Shown: positions 47,725-58,760 of the stretch, one piece after another
How the letters are laid out: every line of letters starts with the position of its first letter
Numbering within the stretch: the stretch's first letter is position 1
Assembly (NCBI GenBank): GCA_036346255.1
Contig: CM070632.1
Coordinates: 24,693,408 to 24,757,407, forward strand
DNA length: 64,000 bases
Origin: Ampelocalamus luodianensis
Taxonomy: Eukaryota > Streptophyta > Magnoliopsida > Poales > Poaceae
Direction: 5' to 3'
Position numbers and translations under genes: made by a program
The notes under the pieces: model-generated
Database searches by the model: none
Seen by the model: only the letters and a program-made list of their open reading frames with translations
Told to the model about the DNA's origin: nothing

Positions 47725-48350
47725 TTTTAGTAGAAACGGTAGTACCGCAAGTCTTGGCCGGTAGTACCGCTGCCGGTAGTACTGAGCTCATGGAGCGGTA
47801 GTACCGTCACCGGTAGTACCGTGCCCAAGGGGCGGTAGTACCGCTTTCACAGACCCGGTTCTAGGGTTTTGATTTTTAAGAGAAATTTGATGTTTATTGT
47901 GGTTTGAATCCAGAGAACAGATGTATAACCATCATTAAACATCAAAGATATCGTTTTGCCCCACTAGAATCACAGAGAACCGCAACATTTTGGATCAATT
48001 TTGATTTAGACCTAGTTTGAGATAAAACGGTAAAAGCGAGGATTTTAGTCGATTTACCTCAAGGATTTGGAGGAGTGAAGCCCTAGAGATGCTAGGAATC
48101 ACCGGGGAATGAGAAATCACCGAAGGGATTTGAGAATTTTTTAGAGAGAATGTGGAGTTTTTCGGGAGGGAGAGAGAGGAAGAGAGAGCACCCGAGATAA
48201 GCTCGAAAGAATGAAACAGTAAGACCGTTCGGAGAGAAAATCGGGTGAAGAAAGCGAACCCACACGATTGATCTTTGTAGTTCCGCTTTTTGCCTCCGGT
48301 AGTACCGCTCCGTGGTAGTACCGTGATTTAACTCCGGTAGTTCCGATGTT
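47725..48350. repeat. GGTAGTACC palindrome cluster, Sirevirus internal
   Basis: The near-perfect palindrome GCGGTAGTACCGC (6-bp arms, 1-nt centre) and variants occur about six times at 47735-47850 and again at 48293-48345. The same word, mostly in complement form CGGTACTACCG, is frequent in the right LTR. Confidence 0.8.
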
Positions 48351-48749
48351 CCTGGGACTGCATAAGTCAGCTCTGGATTTCTTCGAGATTTAGAATAATT
48401 TGCAAATGATCCTTAGCTTTACACTCAGATGAATATTGTTAAGGATCATTATGCATAGTATAGACTAATGTCTATATATGAGAATATAGTTTTATGAACA
48501 TAGATATTCTTTATAATATTATTTTGAAAATATTTTCTTTCAAATATTTTCGAATAACATCCAATCAACCAAGACACATGAGGCAAGATTTCAACCAACA
48601 TTTGAATAGTCTATGACATTTAATTCATTCCTCAATTTGCAGAACCGGCCTTCATCTAATGGTTTTGTGAAAATGTCACGCTAATTGATCTTGGTTCGGA
48701 TGTGGCTAATTTCTATATCTCCCTTGCCCACATGATCTCTCAAGAAATG

Positions 48750-48982
48750 GTGGCGAATGTCGATATGCTTGGTTCTTGAGTGTTGGACGGGATTATTTGC
48801 TATTTTAACCGCACTATCATTATCACACAAAGAGACATTTTATCAATCTTAATTCCATAATCCATCAAGGTTTGCCTCATCCATAGCAATTGAGCACAAC
48901 AACTACAGCGGAGACATATTGGCTTGGCGGTGGATAAAGATATGGAGTTTTGTTTCTTGGATGACCATGATACTAAGGATCT
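48750..48982 (-). pseudogene. Sirevirus RNase H, C-terminal end
   Basis: Continues the frame-shifted end of the RT/RNase H region: minus-strand SDYAGCK-like and DRKSTSK-like sequence at about 48985-49030, then SWSSKKQNSISLSTA (about 48960-48900) and WMRQTLMDYGI (about 48880-48845). One or more indels separate it from the frame ending at 48983. Confidence 0.65.
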
Positions 48983-50602
48983 CTAAAATTGACAATTTCG
49001 AGGTGCTTTTTCTATCCACTTTGCAACCCGCATAATCGGAGTCAAGTATCCAATTAAATCAAACTTAGCACCTTTAGGAAACCATAGGCCAATGCTAGAG
49101 GAATGCTTTAAATATCTTAGTATTCTTTTTACGGCCATTAAATGACACTCTTTTGGAGATGCTTGAAACCGTGCACACATGCAAACACTAAACATGATAT
49201 CGGGCCTAGATGCGGTGAGATAAAGTAGACTACCAATCATAGATCTATAAAGCTTTAAATCTACTGATTTACCTCCCTCATTAAGGTCGAGATGACCGTT
49301 GGTTGCCATGGGAGTCTTGATAGGTTTTGCATCTTCCATGCCAAATCTCTTGATCAAGTCCTTTGCATACTTTGTTTGACTTACAAAAGTTCCATATTTG
49401 AGTTGCTTGATTTGAAGTCCAAGAAAATAGCTTAGTTCTCCGATCATGGACATTTCAAATTCCCTAGACATCATATCACCAAACTCTTTGCAAAAATCTT
49501 GATTAGTAGATCTAAAAATGATATCATCAATATAAATTTGACATACAAAGAAATCATCATCTAATACTTTGGTGAACAAAGTTGAATCAATTTTCTCAAT
49601 TTTGAATCCTTTTGAAACTAGAAAATCTCTAAGGCGTTCATACCATGCTCTAGGAGCTTGTTTAAGACCATAGAGCGCCTTGGAGAGTTTATAGACATGA
49701 TTTGGATTCTTAGGATCTTCAAAACCGGGTGGTTGTTCAACAAACACAAGTTCGGATATTTCTCCATTTAAGAAGGCACTTTTGACATCCATTTGAAATA
49801 ATTTAATATCAAAGCATGATGCAAAAGCAAGTAATATACGAATTGACTCAAGTCTAGCTACGGGAGCAAAAGTTTCACCAAAATCCAAACCTTCGACTTG
49901 AGAGAAACCTTGTGCAACCAATCTTGCTTTGTTTCTTATAACCATACTATTTTCGTCTTGCTTGTTTCTAAACACCCATTTTGTACCGATGACATTGTGT
50001 TCTTTGGGTCTATCCACTAATGTCCAAACTTCGTTTTGAATGAAATTATTGAGCTCTTCATGCATTGCAATCATCCAATCCGGATCTTCAAGTGCTTCAT
50101 CTATATTCTTTGGCTCAAGAGAAGAGACAAAAGAGTAGTGTTCACAGAATGAAGCAACATGAGATCGAGTTTGAACACCCTTACTTACGTCACCCAATAT
50201 TTGATCTATTGGATGATCTTTTGTAATTGCATTGTGGATTCTTGGTGGTAGGTTGCATGGTTGATCATCTTCATTGTTATTTTCTTCCACTTGAATTTGA
50301 CTTGTTGTGGAAGAGGTAGGAGGTTCAACTTGAGTAGAGGATGACGGTTCATCTTTAGGTTTGATGTCGCCAATTTGCATATTTTCCATAGTCTTTCTTA
50401 ACAGTTCATCACCTACATCATCCAAATTCTCATGCCCTTCTTGGGAGCCGTTAGTTTCATCAAATTGAACATCGTGTCTTTCCTCAACTAAACCGGAGTT
50501 TTGATTGAAGACACGGTATGCTTTGCTATTTGAGGAGTAACCAAGCAGGAAACCAACATCACACCGATTTCCAAATTTTGAAAGACGAACACCCTTTTTC
50601 AA
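48983..50602 (-). CDS. Sirevirus pol: IN C-terminus, RT and part of RNase H (long open segment)
   Basis: A 539-codon open segment. The N-terminal part (SKFGNRCDVGFLLGYSSNSK) is the integrase C-terminal region, followed by an acidic linker. RT starts near residue 190 with WTLVDRPKEHNVIGTKWVF, has FAPVARLESIRILLAFA, LYGLKQAPRAWYERL and the catalytic YIDD motif near residue 355. RNase H begins after LYRSMIGSLLYLTASRPDI. This is the best preserved coding stretch of the window. The first Met is internal to pol, so the true protein was a longer Gag-Pol product. Neighbouring frameshifts prevent function. Confidence 0.88.
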   Translation of the reverse strand: MKKGVRLSKFGNRCDVGFLLGYSSNSKAYRVFNQNSGLVEERHDVQFDETNGSQEGHENLDDVGDELLRKTMENMQIGDIKPKDEPSSSTQVEPPTSSTTSQIQVEENNNEDDQPCNLPPRIHNAITKDHPIDQILGDVSKGVQTRSHVASFCEHYSFVSSLEPKNIDEALEDPDWMIAMHEELNNFIQNEVWTLVDRPKEHNVIGTKWVFRNKQDENSMVIRNKARLVAQGFSQVEGLDFGETFAPVARLESIRILLAFASCFDIKLFQMDVKSAFLNGEISELVFVEQPPGFEDPKNPNHVYKLSKALYGLKQAPRAWYERLRDFLVSKGFKIEKIDSTLFTKVLDDDFFVCQIYIDDIIFRSTNQDFCKEFGDMMSREFEMSMIGELSYFLGLQIKQLKYGTFVSQTKYAKDLIKRFGMEDAKPIKTPMATNGHLDLNEGGKSVDLKLYRSMIGSLLYLTASRPDIMFSVCMCARFQASPKECHLMAVKRILRYLKHSSSIGLWFPKGAKFDLIGYLTPIMRVAKWIEKAPRNCQF

Positions 50603-51726
50603 AATGTAACATTTGCAACCAAAGACACGAAAATAAGAGATGTTGGTTTTCTTCCAACAAGGAGTTCATAGGAAGTCTTTTTCAAAGCGATGCAAATAGA
50701 GACGATTAATGGCATGACAAGCGGTGTTGATTGCTTCGCCAAAAACTATCGGAAGTATTATATTCATCAAGCATTGTCCTAGCCATTTCAATTAATGTAC
50801 GATTTTTTCCTTTCTACAACTCCATTTTGCTCCGGAGTGTAGGTTGTGGAAAGTTCGTGCTTTATTCCAAGTTCATCACAAAAGTATTCAACTTTAGTAT
50901 TTTTGAACTCGGAACCATTATCACTACGGATTTTCTTTATTTTGAAATCAAATTCATTTTGAGTCCGTTTAGCAAAGCTTTTGAAAATTCGGAGGTTTCA
51001 CTCTTGTCATCTAGAAAGAACACCCAAGAATATCTAGAGTGATCATCTCGATAACTAAACAATAGCTATTTCCGATACTCTTATAGGTTGTTGGCCCAAA
51101 CAAATCCATATGTAAGAGTTCCAATGGTCTAGAGGTTGACATGATACTCTTGGAAGGGTGAGAGCTTGCGACTTGTTTACTGGCTTGACAAGCACTACAA
51201 AGTCGATTTTCTCAAACTTCACATCCTTCAAACCAACAACTAGATCATGTTTGAAAAGCTTTTTAAGTTGAATCATGCCAACATGAGCTAGCCTTCTATG
51301 CCAAAGCCAACCCAAAGAAGTTTTTGCAATTAAACAAGTTTGTAAGCATGAAGCATTTGAGGAAAAATCAACCAAGTAAAGATTTCCAAATCTAAAGCCT
51401 TTGAAAACTAAAGCATTATCCTTTACACTTGAAATTGACACACCTTCATTTGAGAAGGAGCAAATTAAATCACGATCACATATTTGAGCAACGGATAATA
51501 AATTGAAATTAAGTGATTCAACTAAAGATACATTTGAAATGGAAAGGTCATTTGAGATAGCAATTTTACCCAATCCTATTACCTTTCCTTTACTATTATC
51601 TCCAAAGGTGATCTTGTCACTTCCTTTTACGTTCTCGAATGTGGTGAACATTTTTCTATCACCGGTCATGTGTTGAGTGCATCCACTATCAAGCACCCAA
51701 TGTTTTCCACCGGTCTTGTAGTTCAC
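50603..51726 (-). pseudogene. Sirevirus protease and integrase
   Basis: The minus-strand frame 51726-51055 opens with WVLDSGCTQHMTGDRKMF, the copia protease DSG motif, followed by the GAG-pre-integrase region and the zinc-binding stretch LWHRRLAHVGMIQLKKLF. The integrase core (51055-50603) is broken by several shifts, with recognisable fragments such as a VYSRYSWVFFLDDKSE-like segment in two frames near 51040-51000. The protease-before-integrase order is the copia arrangement. Confidence 0.8.
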
Positions 51727-53660
51727 CTACAAAACAAGAATCAAGTTCTTTTAGGTACCCAAATTTGTTTGAGTCCTTGGAGGTTAGTGACCAAGGCTTT
51801 AGGCACCCAAATAGCATTCTTTTTAACACCTAAAATCGAAGTGCCAATAAATCTTGCAATTATTTTACCATCAATGGATTTCTTAAGCATGTAGCAAGAA
51901 TCATAAATGCCATATGATTTAACATTAATATTTAAACAAACATTTGACATGTGTCCTACCTTACCACATTTATTGCAATATTTACCATTTTGCTTAATAA
52001 ACCTTGGAGGCTTGTTTAGGTTTCTTACCTTTCTTGGGCACATACCCAAGTCCTTCCTTATTGAATGAGCACCTTTGCTCACTTAATAACTTGTCAAGGG
52101 TTGATTTACCCTTGAAGCATCTTTCCAAGCTCTTACTTAGCTTGGTGACTTGCTCTTTTAGCTCATGATTTTCAACAATTAGCAAAGGGTCGCACGTATT
52201 ATTCATGCCAATAATTGAATCATCATTTGAGCAACAAGATATGGATAGCAAGTCATCACAAGAGGTAGAAATACTAGACATGGTTTTAGCATTTGGCATA
52301 CTTTCTATTCTTGGCATCTCATTCATTAAATCACAAGTAATACCAATATTTGAATGAGATTTTTCTATATCTTTTAGGAGAAAAGAATCATGAGCTTCCT
52401 TTAGCTCCTCATAAGAGTCTTTTAGAGAAATATACTCTTTCTTTAAGACTTTAAATTTTGATTTCTCTTTTCCAATATATTCATTTAAATCTTCAACCAT
52501 ATCCATTAATTCATCATATGAAGGAGCATCATTATCAATAGATTTTACCTTATCTCCTTTCGCCATAAGGCATGTAGGAGACGTGAAGAGTGACGGAGTT
52601 TCCTTTATGGCGATGCCGACAAGTCCTCTTTTCTTAGGAGACTCTTCATCACTTGATTCGGAGTCGAAATCCGAATATTCTTCGTCGGAATCCCACTCTC
52701 CAATGTGAGCTTCATTTTTGCCCTTTTTGTGTAGCCTTTTGAAATGCTTCTTCTTTCCATCAAATTCCTTCTTCTTTGATGATTGATCTTTGTCATCCTT
52801 CTTGTTGGGGCAATTTGAGATTATGTGCCCCTTTTCATCACATCCATAACAACGAATGTTACTATATCTCTTGTTGTCACTTGAGGATTGCCCTTTCTTG
52901 AATTTGTTGAAGTTGAAGTTTCGATGTGGGCGTCTTCTCATGAATTTCTTCATTTTCCTCACAAGAAGAGCGTACTCCTCATCCGAGTCTTCTTCTTCAT
53001 CCTCATCATCACTTGATTCCGCTTTAGCTTTGAAAGCGGTAATTTTCTTCTTGGATGAAGATGATTCCAATAGCTCTTCCTTGTCCTTCTTATATAGTTT
53101 GTTAGTGATGAGGTTGCCCAAAAGTCCGGTTGGTGTCATTCTTGGCAACTCGGGAGAGTTGAGAAATAATGTCACCAACGTCTCATATTTATCCGGGAGG
53201 GCCCTAAGTATTTTGCGCACAACATCAACATTAAGAAGGTTAGTACCAAGACCTTTGAGTTCATTTATAATGTTGTTTAGTCTTGAATACATCTCGGTGA
53301 TGTTTTCATTTAGCAACATTATGAATGTCTCATATTTAATCCGAAGCCTATGCAACTTGGCTTCTTTGACCGTGGATGTGCCCTCATGAATTTCGGAGAG
53401 GGTGATCCAAATATCATGAGCGGTTTCCAAATTGCTCACTCTATTGAACTCATCCGCGTTCAAAGCACCAAAGAGAGCATTCATTGCTTGAGCATCTAAA
53501 TGAGCATTACGTTCATCTTGAACCGTGAGGATTGTTGGATCAAGAGGCATAACGTAACCCTCATTTACAATTTTCCATATGTTGGACTCATGGCTTTTAA
53601 GAAAATAGACATTCTAATTTTCCAATAAGAATAATTTGAGCCATCAAATAAAGGAGCCAT
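51727..53660 (-). pseudogene. Sirevirus gag
   Basis: The likely start is ATG at 53660 (MAPLFDGSNYSYWKIRMSI). A shift near 53595 passes into the long frame 53550-51994 (518 codons), with ETAHDIWITLSEIHEGTST and LRALPDKYETLVTLFLNS, an acidic stretch DDEDEEEDSDEEYALL, a zinc knuckle CYGCDEKGHIISNC, and a coiled-coil-like Lys/Glu-rich C-terminal half. A second knuckle (CNKCGKVGHMSNVC) lies in another frame at about 51985-51945. The long Gag with an extended C-terminus is typical of Sireviruses. The frameshifts inactivate it. Confidence 0.85.
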
Positions 53661-53730
53661 TCCTATATGCATACACTCACTAGCCATCCTTTCTCTCTTA
53701 GGCGGTAAGTCTAACAAATTGAGAGACCAA

Positions 53731-53741
53731 GCTCGATACCA
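53731..53741 (-). other. PBS of Sirevirus
   Basis: On the minus strand TGGTATCGAGC lies 2 bp inside the right LTR. It is the tRNA-iMet site with one base fewer than the canonical TGGTATCAGAGC. Confidence 0.8.
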
Positions 53742-53743
53742 CT

Positions 53744-55331
53744 TGTAGGATCAAGGATAACCGACTAGAGGGGGTGAATAGGAGGTTTTAAACTTTTAAA
53801 CAAATTAACGAGATAAGCTAATTAATAACTTAGTCTAAACAAGTTATACTTCTAGCTAAGCAATACAAGCACAAAGATCAAGCTAGAAATATAAATGCGG
53901 AAGAGTAAAGACTAGGAATAACCACAATGAGACAACGATGTTTTCGTGGTATCGAAGACTTGCGGTCTTCACTAGTCCACGTTGAGGAGCTTGAACCAAT
54001 CAAGCGGCTCCACGTATTAAGCCTTTCCTCTGTCACTATTGGTTGTTCTTCCTCCACTCGGAGATGGTGAACACCAAACCACTCACAATATGGGCACCGG
54101 GCCTCTTCACAATCTTCTTGAAGAGATCACCGTGCAATCACCGCTAAGCCGTCTAGGAGTTCGGCAAAACTCCAAGAGTAACAAACCAAGACCTTCGCAG
54201 CGACACTCAAGTGCAAAAGGATCAACTAGAATGATGAATGCACTTTGAATGAGCTCAACAACCTCTCAAAGAGTGAACAAATGTATTTGAGGAGTTGAAT
54301 GAATGCACAAGGCTCTAAGATGTTAAATGTGGTCTAGCTACAGTCCTTGAGCGGTGGGGTATAAATACCACCCACCAACAAATAGAGCCGTTGGAGAGGA
54401 AAACCTAGAAAAAGCAATGAATCGCAGTACTACCGCCAAGTATATGCAGTACTACGCACTTTACCTACTTGCACGATGCGGCTAGAAGTGAAGATAATAA
54501 ATGTCTTGACATAGCCGTTAGAAATTGAGCGGTACTACGCCACGAACATGCGGTACTACCGCTTTTCCGGTCATACCGCGAAGGCGCTGGTACTACTGTT
54601 CCACGAGAAAACCAATCTGCATTGCTTCGGAAAAACATACCGTCAAGAGTCGGTACTACTGGGGTGAGCGGTAGTTCGTGTTGCACGACGGTACTACCGT
54701 TTTGAGGGTGACTCCAAGACACCCGAAAACATGTTCTCGGAAAAACGCACTGTTACTAAGTCGGTACTACCACAGTTTGCGATGAGTTCCGCTTTTCAAC
54801 GGCGGTACTACCGTGATGAGAAATTTGCACCGAGACCGGACAACATGCTCTGGAAAAACCATACCGTCTTTTATGCGGAACGACCAAGCGGTAGTACCGC
54901 ACTACAATCCGGTTATACCGTTGTCCAGTAGTTCCGCGTGATCACGCCGGTACTACCGGATAACTAGACAATGCAATGGATGCTTTTCAGGAGAAAACAA
55001 TTTCATGCATGATTCTAAATTGATCCACAAAGCACATGAATGGCTATCAAGTTACTTGGACATGATCCCTCTTAATAGTACGGTATTTATCCTATAATCC
55101 GGTATTCCAACCATATCTCCTAAGACCGGTAAAAGGTAAAAGATTTTTTTAATCTACTAGTACCTTGTCTTTGAACTAACTTGATCTTCACGGTATCCTT
55201 TAGCATGCATCTTCAAGATCGTACTTACCATTTGGACTTAACCTTGTACATACTAAACAAACACATAAGTCCATTTAACACATATCATCATTAATTACCA
55301 AAACCAGATTTTAGGGGCCTAGATGCTTTCA
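53744..55331 (-). repeat. Sirevirus right (5') LTR
   Basis: 1588 bp, TGTAGGATC to GATGCTTTCA, complete. The outer end adjoins CCCTC. It contains a dense cluster of CGGTACTACCG-type palindromes at 54427-54960. Confidence 0.92.
54427..54960. repeat. CGGTACTACCG palindrome cluster in Sirevirus LTR
   Basis: At least a dozen full or partial copies (for example GCGGTACTACCGC, GGCGGTACTACCG, CCGGTACTACCGG) lie in about 530 bp, in both orientations. Confidence 0.8.
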
Positions 55332-55336
55332 CCCTC
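55332..55336. repeat. TSD (CCCTC) right of Sirevirus
   Basis: CCCTC after CTTTCA, matching 29985-29989. Gypsy-2 coding sequence resumes directly after it. Confidence 0.9.
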
Positions 55337-55716
55337 TTGATATTTTACCTTTGCCTACTAGTGAGAGAGTTCATAATGATGCTAAGGAGCGTGCTAATTT
55401 TATTGTCAAAATGCATGAGACTACTAAGGCAAACATTGAAAAGATGAATGAAAAATATAGGATTACTGGTAGTAAAGGTAGAAAGGAAGTTAAACTTGAA
55501 CCGGGTGATTTTGTTTGGTTGCACTTGAGAAAGGATAGATTTCCTAAGTTACGAAAGTCAAAATTGATGCCTAGAGCTGCTGGTCCTTTTAAAATAGTTG
55601 AGAAGATAAATGATAATGCATATAACCTTGAGTTGCCTTCCGAGTTTGGGGTTAGTCCCACCTTTAACATTTCAGATTTGAAGCCATACTTGGGAGAAGA
55701 AGATGAGGTGAGTTGA
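55337..55716 (+). pseudogene. Gypsy-2 integrase, C-terminal part
   Basis: The open frame from 55351 (MPTSERVHNDAKERANFIV) continues the integrase interrupted at 29989. It contains VKLEPGDFVWLHLRKDRFP and LMPRAAGPFKIVEKINDNAY, the GPY/F-type C-terminal module, and ends at YLGEEDEVS with TGA. Beyond the stop, another frame reads acidic DDEDIT-like sequence across the start of the 3' LTR, as if pol once extended into the LTR. No aromatic-cage chromodomain is seen. Confidence 0.88.
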
Positions 55717-55731
55717 GGACAACTCCGCTTC

Positions 55732-55743
55732 AAGAGGGGAGGA
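55732..55743 (+). other. Polypurine tract of gypsy-2
   Basis: AAGAGGGGAGGA immediately upstream of the 3' LTR (TGATGAGG at 55744). Confidence 0.8.
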
Positions 55744-56638
55744 TGATGAGGACATCACTTCTTGGATACACACAACAATCCTCCACTTGACATTCAGGAC
55801 CAATCACTAGAGCTCAGACCGACAATTGAATTTATAGGTAAGCTCGTTCCTAAGTACTTCTTTTGTTCATTTGAGAATCGATTGCTACCTAATGATTTAA
55901 TTATGATTAGGGACCATGGAGAGGACACGGAAGTACTTGGAGAAGGGCTACGAGGCGCACAAGTCCAGCAAGGCGATCGAATCATGTTGGAGGCCCAACT
56001 CAAGCCGACTTCGAATCCAATTCGAGTCCGAACGAGCCGCACTAAAGCGGACGCCCCAGATCGCATCCGGGCTCCGTTTTGGACGTTCCATATGTATGGA
56101 AAGCTGAGAAGACGATCTTTCCAATGGCTCTGGTCCCATGTCAAAATTCCTTCCGAGCCAACGGAATCGTTGAAACAAGTGGGCATTCAGAATCTGTCGG
56201 TCTTTGCGTCACCGTCTTTTGGGCCGCTCGGCTTTGTATCGTGTTGGAGCCCATTAGGGCGCGCCCGAGGGTTTTGCATGCCTCGGTCCTCTATATCCAG
56301 CGGCCACCCCACCATTAGGGTTGGGTTTTGCTTAGATTAATTATGTCTTGAACAGTTTCGCGTTCATCGGTTTGTGAGACCCCAACTTTCGAGTGCTAAA
56401 ACAATACATCCGCAATTCCGTTGTGTTCTTCCTTGTTCTTGCTTGTGTTCTTCGATTCGCAGAGGATTAGCCTTCTTGGCGAGGTCAACGGGCTGCACGG
56501 TTGATAACACGAGGAGGCGTGGTGCTGCGATTGCAGGGTTCGAACGTGTTGTTCAGAAGCCGAGTCGATTTGTGTCGCGCCTCCACCAAATCGAACATAT
56601 CCAGAACCTGTTGGAAGATCGGGACCCCGAACCCATCA
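55744..56638 (+). repeat. Gypsy-2 3' LTR
   Basis: 895 bp, collinear with 23707-24590, ending ACCCATCA. Contains the same coding-like segment (ENRLLPNDLIMIRDHGEDTE) near its start. Confidence 0.9.
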
Positions 56639-56643
56639 GGTTG
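56639..56643. repeat. TSD (GGTTG) right of gypsy-2
   Basis: Matches 23702-23706. LTR D resumes after it. Confidence 0.92.
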
Positions 56644-58760
56644 TAGTCTAATTCTTGCGGGAAATAACCAAGCGTGTCCATAACCTAGGATGAGGCTATT
56701 CGAATAGATTTAACCCTGCAGGGGTGTACCAATGTACCCACACTTCAGACCGCCTTTAAGCCACAAGATTAGCACACATCCAAAGGTATGCCGGCACGGC
56801 TAAGTCCTACGAGATATTTCTAATATTGTGTATCAACTACGAGCTGCTCGTATGGATAGAAGCCCATACGCTTACATCGTAAAGCCGAAAGTCAACTACC
56901 CATCAAGGGTAAAGCTTTCGGACAACTACAATGCTCCCAACACCTTTCCTTCTACAAAACCTCCTGTGACTCGGAGCTAACACACGCCAAAGTACTAAGT
57001 TAAGAGAGGTCCCATACCCTCTAGTGTGGTTAGCACTCAAAAAGTGCTTGGATCAATGGCGCAAGTAATTCGGTCCTTGTTGACTCGGGCACCATTCCAG
57101 TCACACCCAAAAGCACACCAACATACCATTATGCCCAAGTCCAAATCATTTTGTTTTCATTTTTAGTTTTCACAATTAAACATAGCACAAAGGCTGAATC
57201 ATAAAGTCATAATAAGTTTGTGTGATCAAGGTCGATAACCGCCCATTTCTACCGGTAGCTAAGCATGACTAAGCACATTAACTCGTAAACTACTAAGTGA
57301 CAAGGGCTCATCCAAAGAACCCTAAATCACAGCAAATAATCCTAGGCTCAGTAGTAGAGGATAAACATTTGCTTACCGATAATGCATCTAATGGTTCAAC
57401 TAATCGACAATAGTTTAAAACAAGATAGCAATGCATACGTAGAATTTGAAAACAACATATTAGAATTTGAAAATAATAGGAGCAATATGATCAAATGATG
57501 TTACATCTGCTTACCTTGCTGGAAGTGCTCTTGCTGCAGAGGATCGCTTTTGGGCTCAACAAATTCTTCGGAACCTAACGCAAGAACGCGAAAATCCAAT
57601 AAAAACGAAGAACACCGAAAGAAACTCAAAAGCCAAAGTCATCCAAATCCCATGAAATTTACACAGCAGCAAGGGTATGATTTTAAATGAATTTAACAAT
57701 AAGAATTATTCAATTTGGACTAAGCATGCAAAAGTTATAGCCTAAACAATTTCTCTCAGCCTGGAAATCCAAATTAAATTAATTTTGGTTAGTGTTCATG
57801 ACACAATTTTCCAGAAATATCTAGAACTTAAAATTTTTATGGTAGGTAAAACATGGAATTCTAAGAACAGCAAAACTGGATTTACTTCATTTGGAGCTAA
57901 ATTGAATTACTTATGATTTTTCTAAGTTGTAAAAGTAGCCCTAAGTCAATTTCAGAAGCAAAGACCTACATGAAACACATTCTATGCTAACACATATTAA
58001 CAGAGAAACCTAACACATTTTAGTTTGCTCAGTTTGGAATCACAGAGAAATACTTATGCATTTTTTAAGTTTTATTGAATTTCTAGCATAATATCTAATG
58101 CTAGCAAATTAATGCAATAAACAACATTTTCTGGAACAGAACAGTGCCTAAAGACATTTTTGATTAAAGTTTAGTTCTACAGAAGTTTAACACAATTTGA
58201 ATCACCCTAAAAGGAGCTAAAATGAAATAGTTATGCACTTTTGAAATTTAAAGCATTTAACAGATTGAAAATAAAAACTCTCGGGCTGCTCCAAAATAAC
58301 CAGAAGTCGTGACCGTTGAGATCGAATCCAACAGCCCCGATGTGTGCATGCACAGTGCACGCGAAGACCTACGCGAAGGATCTCCACGCGCACTGAGGAG
58401 GTCGTGACCGTCAGATCCAGATCTAACGGTCACGATCTACAAGCGGATGTACTAAGGGAGAGCTCTAAAGGAGGAGGTCTGGGACGGCCAAGATCTACCA
58501 GAGGAGGTCCTGGACGGCCAACATCTAGACTGGGGAGGTCCTAACAGCTAAGATCTTTGCAGGAGAAAATCTTAACGGTCAAGATCGAACTGAAGGAGGT
58601 CCTGACGGCTAAGATTTCACAGGGAGGTCCTACGGGTCAAAATTAAACAAAGGGAGATCCCGACGGCTAAGATCTCGCAAGGGGAGGTCTTAACGGTCCA
58701 GATCTACGTGGGGGAGGTCCTAGCGGTAGAGGTCTAAACGGAGGGAGGTCCCGACGGCTA
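56644..58760 (-). mobile_element. LTR 'D', right arm (minus orientation)
   Basis: Reverse complement of Tekay-type LTR sequence, in register with the left arm at 23001-23706. Landmarks in complement are CCTAGGTTATGGACACGC, the GATAACC hairpin region near 57230, and the GACCTCC array (as GGAGGTC) at 58380-58755. It is cut at 58760 by gypsy-4, so its outer end is not in the window. No PBS lies beside its left end, so it is either a 3' LTR or a solo LTR. Confidence 0.85.
58380..58755 (-). repeat. GACCTCC minisatellite in LTR D
   Basis: On the plus strand GGGAGGTCCTGACGGCTAAG-type units repeat every 30-36 bp about ten times. This is the complement of the arrays in gypsy-3 and is cleaner here. 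Confidence 0.75.

Larger units (their letters stand above)
29990..55331 (-). mobile_element. Sirevirus (Ty1-copia), minus orientation, split by gypsy-3
   Basis: The outer ends TGTAGGATC...GATGCTTTCA are flanked by CCCTC. Gag, PR, IN, RT and RNase H lie on the minus strand from 53660 down to about 48750 in copia order (IN before RT). A further degenerate open region lies downstream. The right LTR (53744-55331) is the 5' LTR because a PBS adjoins it. The left LTR is the 3' LTR because a polypurine tract adjoins it. The long acidic Gag, the extra downstream region and the AAAAAGGGGGAGAT tract fit the Sirevirus genus. Insertion of gypsy-3 and several frameshifts make it dead. Confidence 0.9.
23707..56638 (+). 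mobile_element. Gypsy-2: CRM/Reina-like Ty3-gypsy chromovirus, split by a Sirevirus
   Basis: LTRs of 884 bp (23707-24590) and 895 bp (55744-56638) share termini TGATGAGGACATCAC...CCCATCA and the TSD GGTTG. The internal region carries gag, PR, RT, RNase H and IN in order. A 25.3-kb insertion (29990-55331) splits the integrase. The small LTRs, the pol residues and the lack of a visible canonical chromodomain separate it from the Tekay elements and suggest the CRM/Reina side of the chromoviruses. Several frameshifts make it non-autonomous. Confidence 0.88.
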
